Positions 59,519 to 64,000 of a stretch of DNA of 64,000 bases are shown one piece after another (position 1 is the stretch's first letter; each line of letters begins with the position of its first letter). Source of the DNA: Nostocoides sp. (GTDB lineage: Bacteria > Actinomycetota > Actinomycetes > Actinomycetales > Dermatophilaceae); contig JADJVJ010000001.1 of NCBI GenBank assembly GCA_016716625.1, positions 1,364,001-1,428,000 on the forward strand, written 5' to 3'. The notes under the pieces were generated by a model. That model did not search any database and was not told where the DNA came from. It was given only the letters and a program-made list of their open reading frames with translations. The position numbers were made by a program, and so were the translations under genes.

Positions 59519-60364
59519 ATGGTGCCCGCGCTGTCCCCGAGTCGCGCTGCCGACTTCAAGCAGTGTCCGCTGCTCTTCCGGTTCCGCACGATCGACAAAC
59601 TCACCGGCCCGCCGTCACCGGCTGCCGCCCGGGGCACCCTCGTCCATGCCGTCCTCGAGCACCTCTTCGAGTTGCCCGCTGCCGAGCGGACCACCCAGGC
59701 CGCGGTGGCCCTCATCGGCCCTCGCTGGCAGGCCCTGGTCGATCAGGAGCCGGACCTGGCGGAGATGCTCGCCGCCGATGAGGATCGTTCGCAGGAGTCC
59801 TGGTTCGCAGAGGCGGCCGCCCTCGTCGAACAATGGTTCACCCTCGAGGATCCGAGGAGGCTCGAGCCCGAGGCCCGGGAGCTCTTCGTGGAAACCGAGG
59901 TCGACGGGCTCACCCTGCGTGGCTACGTCGACCGGCTCGATGTGGCCCCGGACGGGGCGTTGCGGGTCGTCGACTACAAGACTGGCCGGTCACCGCGGGA
60001 GGCGTTCGAGTCCAAGGCCCTCTTCCAGATGAAGTTCTATGCCCTCATCCTCTGGCGCCAGCGCGGGGTCATCCCGCGGCAGCTGCAACTGGTCTACCTC
60101 GGCAACGGCGAGATCGTCCGGCTCGAACCTGACGAGCACGACCTGCTCGCGCTGGAGCGCAACATCCATGCCCTTTGGGCTGCGGTAACCCGCGCCGCCG
60201 CGACGGGCGACTGGCGGCCGCGGCGGTCACGGCTGTGTTCCTGGTGCGATTTCCAGGAGTTCTGCCCGGAGTTCGGCGGCACTCCCCCGCCACTACCCGA
60301 GGGTGCCGAGCGGCTCGCTCTCGATCCGAACCGGTCCGGGGAGGCCACCCTCGCGGACGACTGA
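59519..60364 (+). CDS. RecB-family PD-(D/E)XK exonuclease
   Basis: 281 residues from ATG 59519. The nuclease core is YVDRLDVAPDGALRVVDYKT, giving the Asp and the DYK motif. An Fe-S-type cysteine cluster is seen with one Cys in FKQCPLLF and three in RLCSWCDFQEFCPEF. The family includes the C-terminal nuclease half of AddB/RecB and Cas4-like proteins. It is a stand-alone gene; the M. tuberculosis relative is also near trmI/mpa. Its last 72 bp overlap the convergent HAD gene. Confidence 0.92.
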   Translation: MVPALSPSRAADFKQCPLLFRFRTIDKLTGPPSPAAARGTLVHAVLEHLFELPAAERTTQAAVALIGPRWQALVDQEPDLAEMLAADEDRSQESWFAEAAALVEQWFTLEDPRRLEPEARELFVETEVDGLTLRGYVDRLDVAPDGALRVVDYKTGRSPREAFESKALFQMKFYALILWRQRGVIPRQLQLVYLGNGEIVRLEPDEHDLLALERNIHALWAAVTRAAATGDWRPRRSRLCSWCDFQEFCPEFGGTPPPLPEGAERLALDPNRSGEATLADD

Positions 60365-61000
60365 TTCCAGGTCCGCCACCGTCACCCCGAGGAGACTGTC
60401 GATGAGACACAGGCCGGGGGACGGCTCGAGCGGCACGATGTGCTCGATGCCGAGGGTGGGGATGCCGGCGGCGAGCGCCGAGGCCACCCCCGTCGGGGAG
60501 TCCTCCAGGGCGATGGAGCGCTCCGGGGCGGCCCCGAGGTCACGCAAGGCCCGCGCATAGGGCTCCGGGTGCGGCTTACCGCGGTCCACGAGGTCGCCGG
60601 TGACAACGACGTTGAACGTGCCCGGGGGCAGCGCGTCGACGACGGCCTGGGCGAGGACGGCATACGACATCGTGACCAGGGCACAGGGTATGTCGGCGGC
60701 CCGGGCGGCGAGCAACAGCTCCCGCGCGCCAGGACGCCACGGCACGTGGGCCCGGACGGCGGGAACGACCCTGTCGAGCAACTCCTCGACGATCTGTTCA
60801 GGCGTCCAGGTGATGGTCGAGTTCTCCTTGATGTACCGCGCCGACACGAGCAAGTCGTTACCGACACAGCTTTTCGCGAGCTCATCGGTCCAGCGGCCCC
60901 CGTGCTCCTCGACGATGGCGTGCTCGGCGACCATCCAGTACGGCTCGGTGTCGACCAGGGTCCCGTCCATGTCCCAAAGGACGGCCTCCACTGTCGTCAT
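60293..61000 (-). CDS. HAD-superfamily hydrolase (beta-phosphoglucomutase-like)
   Basis: 235 residues. HAD motif I is VLWDMDGTLVDTEPYW (nucleophile and acid/base Asp), motif II is in CALVTMSYAV, and motifs III/IV are GKPHPEPYARALRD and IALEDSPTGV. The cap is the small helical type near the N-terminus. It is a phosphatase or phosphomutase on a small sugar phosphate. The 3' end overlaps the convergent RecB-like gene by 72 bp. If the last codons are ignored the HAD core is still complete. Confidence 0.92.
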   Translation of the reverse strand: MTTVEAVLWDMDGTLVDTEPYWMVAEHAIVEEHGGRWTDELAKSCVGNDLLVSARYIKENSTITWTPEQIVEELLDRVVPAVRAHVPWRPGARELLLAARAADIPCALVTMSYAVLAQAVVDALPPGTFNVVVTGDLVDRGKPHPEPYARALRDLGAAPERSIALEDSPTGVASALAAGIPTLGIEHIVPLEPSPGLCLIDSLLGVTVADLESVVREGGLPGPVRIESEPLGTLG

Positions 61001-61049
61001 GGTGTGGAAGTCTAAGGTGGGTGGCTACCGGCAGACGAAAGGAGCCCTC

Positions 61050-61919
61050 GTGATCGAGCTGGAGGTCGTGCCCGAGCTGCACCGGCCGATCATGATCGCC
61101 GCCTTCGAGGGGTGGAATGACGCCGGGGAGGCGGCCAGCGCCGCGCTGGAGCACCTCGCGAGCATTTGGGGAGCCGAGGCGGTCGCAGCCCTCGACCCCG
61201 AGGACTACTACGACTTCCAGGTCAACCGTCCCCGCGTCGTCATCGAGGACGGCGGCCGTCGGATCAGCTGGCGGACCACCCGCATCCTCATCGCCCAGGA
61301 CACTGAACTCGGCCGGGACGTCGTCCTCGTCCAGGGCGTCGAACCGTCGTTTCGCTGGCGGGCGTTCGCCATCGAACTCATGGAGTTCGCCGACACCGTC
61401 GGGGTGTCCACGGTGGTCACCCTCGGGGCGCTCATGGCCGACGTCGCCCATTCGCGGCCCATCCCGGTCACCGCGACCTCCGACCGCCCCCGCACGCGGG
61501 ACCTCTTCGACCTCGAACAAAGCACCTACGAGGGGCCGACCGGCATCGTCGGGGTGCTCAGTGACGCCGCCCACCAGGTGGGCCTGGACTCCATCTCCTG
61601 CTGGGCTGCGGTGCCGCACTATGCCGGCCACACACCCTCGCCGAAGGCCACGCTCGCGCTCCTGGCCCGCCTGGAAGACCTCTTCGATGTGACCATTGAG
61701 CGCGGTGAACTCGAGGAGGACGCGCACGCGTGGGAGCGGGGGATCGACGAGTTCGCTGCGGCGGACACCGAGGTCGCGGAATACGTCGAGTCCCTTGAGG
61801 AAGCGCAGGACACCGCCGAGTTGCCCGAGGCCAGCGGGGATGCCATCGCCAAGGAGTTCGAGAGGTACCTGCGGCGCCGCGGCCACTGGGGCCCGGGGTC
61901 GGAACCCGCCGCAGACTGA
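61050..61919 (+). CDS. PAC2-family proteasome-assembly-chaperone-like protein
   Basis: 289 residues from the GTG at 61050, with GGAG at a normal distance. The PAC2 pattern is visible: PIMIAAFEGWNDAGEAASAA, VNRPRVVIEDGGR, LVQGVEPSFRWRAFAIELME, VVTLGALMADVAHSRPIPVT and CWAAVPHYAGHTPSPKATLA. Eukaryotic PAC2 helps assemble proteasomes; in actinobacteria the role is unproven. Its presence 9 kb from the Pup-proteasome genes is suggestive only. The tail is acidic. Confidence 0.92.
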   Translation: MIELEVVPELHRPIMIAAFEGWNDAGEAASAALEHLASIWGAEAVAALDPEDYYDFQVNRPRVVIEDGGRRISWRTTRILIAQDTELGRDVVLVQGVEPSFRWRAFAIELMEFADTVGVSTVVTLGALMADVAHSRPIPVTATSDRPRTRDLFDLEQSTYEGPTGIVGVLSDAAHQVGLDSISCWAAVPHYAGHTPSPKATLALLARLEDLFDVTIERGELEEDAHAWERGIDEFAAADTEVAEYVESLEEAQDTAELPEASGDAIAKEFERYLRRRGHWGPGSEPAAD

Positions 61920-61939
61920 TCAGCCCGGAGTCGCGGCGG

Positions 61940-63187
61940 TTAGAGGCGAACGCCGAGCAGCCCGTCGAGCATTCGGGCGAGCACCCCGGGCGCGGCGTTC
62001 ACCGAGTGATCCCCGGCCAGGGTCTGCTCTGCCCAGGCGTCGATCGCGGCGACCGCTCTCGGGGTGTCGAGGTTGTCCGCTAGCCGCGCCCGGACCTGCG
62101 CGAGGGTTGACTCCCACGGGGCACCGCCCTCGGCGGAGAGTGCCGCCCGCCACCGCTGCACCCGGGAGGTTGCTGCGCCGAGCAGGTCCTCGGTGTAGTC
62201 CCACTCGACGTCGTAGCGCTGCGCGAGGAGCAGGACTCGGATGGTCATCGGGTCGACCCCGGAGGTCCGCAGCCGCGAGACGAGGACAAGGTTGCCCAGG
62301 CTCTTGCTCATCTTCGAGCCGTCCAGCCCGACCATGGCCTGGTGGACGAAGGCGTGCGCGAACCGCTCGTCCCCGGTCATGGCGGTGGCTTGGGTTGCGC
62401 TCATCTCATGATGCGGGAAGACCAGATCGGTGCCGCCACCCTGCACGTCGATGGTCGAGCCGAGGTAATGGACCGCGATGGCGGTGCATTCGATGTGCCA
62501 GCCCGGCCGGCCCCGACCGAGTCCGCCCGCCTCCCAACTCGGCTCACCGGGGCGGCGGGCCCGCCAGAGCAGCGGGTCGAGGGGGTCGCGCTTGCCCGGC
62601 CGCTCGGGGTCGCCACCACGTTCGGCAAAGATGTCGAGCATGGCCTCCCGGCTCCAGCCGCTCACGGTGCCGAAGTCGGCCTGGGTCGCCAGATCAAGGT
62701 AGATGTCCTCACCCTCGCAGCCCTGGACCGGGAGCCGGTATGCCGCGCCACTCGCCTCGAGCGCGCGGACCGCCTCGGCGATGAGGTCGATGGACTCCAC
62801 GACCCCGACGAGGGCGTCCGGCGGCAGCACCCCGAGGGCCGTCATGTCCTCGCGGAAGAGGTCGATCTCGCGGGTGGCCAGGTCTTCCCAACCCACCCCG
62901 TCGCGTTCGGCCCGCTCCAGCAGCGGCTCGTCGACGTCGGTGACGTTCTGGATGTAACGAACCTCGTGGCCGGCGTCGCGGAGCACCCGCTGGGCGATGT
63001 CGAAAGTGACGTAGGTGGCGGCGTGCCCGAGGTGCGTCGCGTCATACGGGGTGATCCCGCAGACATACATCCGCGCTGGACGCTGCGGGTCGATCGGCAC
63101 GAGTTCACCGCTGGAGGAATCGCGGAGCCGGAGGATCTCGCCCCGTCCGGGAATCGCGGGGATGAACGGGGCGGGCCAGGACTTCAC
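61940..63187 (-). CDS. mshC: Cysteine:glucosaminyl-inositol ligase MshC (mycothiol synthesis)
   Basis: 415 residues from the GTG at 63187. It is homologous to cysteinyl-tRNA synthetase: a zinc-site Cys43 in MYVCGITPYDATHLGHA, the HIECTAIA and FPHHEMSATQ regions, and the signature loop GSKMSKSLGN. It lacks the tRNA anticodon-binding domain, which marks MshC. It joins cysteine to GlcN-Ins with ATP to make the mycothiol precursor. Together with rbpA/SigR this points to a thiol-stress system using mycothiol. It converges on the PAC2 gene. Confidence 0.94.
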   Translation of the reverse strand: MKSWPAPFIPAIPGRGEILRLRDSSSGELVPIDPQRPARMYVCGITPYDATHLGHAATYVTFDIAQRVLRDAGHEVRYIQNVTDVDEPLLERAERDGVGWEDLATREIDLFREDMTALGVLPPDALVGVVESIDLIAEAVRALEASGAAYRLPVQGCEGEDIYLDLATQADFGTVSGWSREAMLDIFAERGGDPERPGKRDPLDPLLWRARRPGEPSWEAGGLGRGRPGWHIECTAIAVHYLGSTIDVQGGGTDLVFPHHEMSATQATAMTGDERFAHAFVHQAMVGLDGSKMSKSLGNLVLVSRLRTSGVDPMTIRVLLLAQRYDVEWDYTEDLLGAATSRVQRWRAALSAEGGAPWESTLAQVRARLADNLDTPRAVAAIDAWAEQTLAGDHSVNAAPGVLARMLDGLLGVRL

Positions 63188-63215
63188 ACCGTGGAGCCTA
63201 ATGCGCGTGTGCGCC

Positions 63216-64000
63216 TCACAGCGCAGGCCATGGGATGGCGGGCCAGCCGGGCGCCGGGGCCGGGAAGGCACCGGTCCGCAGCAGCCCCACGATCCGCTCG
63301 CTCAGGGCGCGGATTTCGGCCGTGGTGAGCAGGTCCTCGAGGTCTTCGCGCAGGTCGGTGTCGATGGCCTGGGCGACCCGCTCCAGACGGGCCCGCTCCC
63401 CCGCGCTGAGCGGCTGCCCGATGAAGCCCCAGAGCACGGTGCGCACCTTGGGTTCGACCGAGAGCGACACACCGTGGTCGATACCGCGCAGGCGAGCGGC
63501 GTCGCGCAGGATGTGGCTGCCCTTACGGTCGGAGTTGTTGATCACCGCATCGAAGAGGGCCATGACCCGCAGCCCGGGGTCGTCGGCGTGGGCGAGGACG
63601 ACCGGGCGCCCCACACCATCCTCGCCGCGCAGGACCACGATCCACCCCGGCGGCGCCTGCCCCGGGGGGCACACCTCGACCAGGCCGCTGTCGGCGACCC
63701 CGTCAACAGCCCCGATCCAGCTCTGGAGCGAACCCGGGCCGAAGGGCCCGTCCCGCAGGATGGTCGGCGGGACGATGTCGAAGCCGCCGGCGTGTGAGAG
63801 CAGGTAGGCGGCCCGCTCTCGCGCGACCAGGGAGCCGTCGGGATAGTCCCACAGCGGACGTTCCCCTCGGATGGGCTTATGGATGGCGTGCTGCGTTCTC
63901 CCCTCGTGCATCACCTTGACGAGGAGGGCGTTGTTCGAGGAGTCCGTGATGCGTGCCAGGACCGTCAGCTCGCCGAGGGCGAGGTGACGGCAGACGTCAT
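63216..64000 (-). CDS. SCO1664 family protein, N-terminus outside the window
   Basis: At least 260 residues; the frame is open to the window edge (ending, read from the edge, DVCRHLALGELTVLARITDS). The body shows HAIHKPIRGERPLWDYPDGS, VPPTILRDGPFGPGSLQSWI and NNSDRKGSHILR, typical of the SCO1664 family, which has a PI3/4-kinase-like fold. It is usually found next to mshC in actinobacteria, as here (28-bp gap, same strand), which hints at a link to mycothiol metabolism. The activity is unknown. Confidence 0.9.
   Translation of the reverse strand, partial: DVCRHLALGELTVLARITDSSNNALLVKVMHEGRTQHAIHKPIRGERPLWDYPDGSLVARERAAYLLSHAGGFDIVPPTILRDGPFGPGSLQSWIGAVDGVADSGLVEVCPPGQAPPGWIVVLRGEDGVGRPVVLAHADDPGLRVMALFDAVINNSDRKGSHILRDAARLRGIDHGVSLSVEPKVRTVLWGFIGQPLSAGERARLERVAQAIDTDLREDLEDLLTTAEIRALSERIVGLLRTGAFPAPAPGWPAIPWPAL

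Overview
The window is 64 kb of high-G+C actinobacterial chromosome. Several genes are actinobacterial hallmarks: a complete Pup-proteasome locus (mpa, dop, pup, prcB, prcA, pafA, pafB, pafC), the mycothiol ligase mshC, the RNA polymerase-binding protein rbpA, and a polyprenol-phosphate-mannose synthase next to lnt. The exact genus cannot be read from this alone. A member of the Micrococcales that kept its proteasome (for example the Dermatophilaceae/Intrasporangiaceae group) is my best guess.

Layout. Positions 1-8 kb are an accessory region of small, unrelated genes: DUF1028, an APH-like kinase, an immunity-like protein, DUF3224, MarR, VOC, Nudix, an AraC-DinB fusion and a YoeB/YefM toxin-antitoxin pair. 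Four copies of one short repeat punctuate it, each 45-230 bp downstream of a minus-strand gene. Inside it, a complete IS256-family element splits a DUF1801 gene, with an exact 8-bp target duplication. Positions 8-20 kb hold membrane and regulatory genes: DUF998, LtrA, ChrA, an ArsR/SRPBCC pair, an ECF sigma factor with a membrane partner, a TetR/NAD(P)-binding protein divergon with two palindromic operators, and a UvrA paralogue overlapping a P-loop kinase. Positions 19-24 kb hold a glycosyltransferase, a VanY-like peptidase, an MFS transporter and rbpA.

Positions 24-33 kb carry lysine-degradation genes of the type known from lysine fermenters. On the minus strand the order is kdd, kamD, kamE, kal, then lnt, ppm and fxsA in one tightly packed run. 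kamA is divergent, followed by ybaK and an Lrp-type regulator. Together they would take L-lysine through beta-lysine and 3,5-diaminohexanoate to a 3-keto acid, and finish with deamination of 3-aminobutyryl-CoA. The cleavage enzyme Kce, which joins these two parts, is not in the window.

Positions 33-55 kb are the protein-quality-control block, almost all on the minus strand: trmI and mpa; then three plus-strand genes (hydrolase, a second PRPP synthase, a membrane protein); dop, pup, prcB, prcA, pafA; two FKBP prolyl isomerases; pafB, pafC, tatA, tatC, a diacylglycerol-kinase-like gene and helY. Pup is deamidated by Dop, ligated to targets by PafA, and recognised by Mpa, which feeds PrcAB. PafBC is the DNA-damage transcription activator. 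Positions 55-64 kb hold a site-2 protease, metH, a RecB-like nuclease, a HAD phosphatase, PAC2, mshC and a SCO1664-family gene cut by the window edge.

The most interesting observations are the repeat-punctuated accessory array at 2-8 kb, the kam/kdd/kal cluster in an actinobacterium, a strongly over-used octamer (GTATGCCG and its complement) across the whole window, the IS256 disruption, and a tandem duplication of the codons for the functional C-terminus of Mpa.
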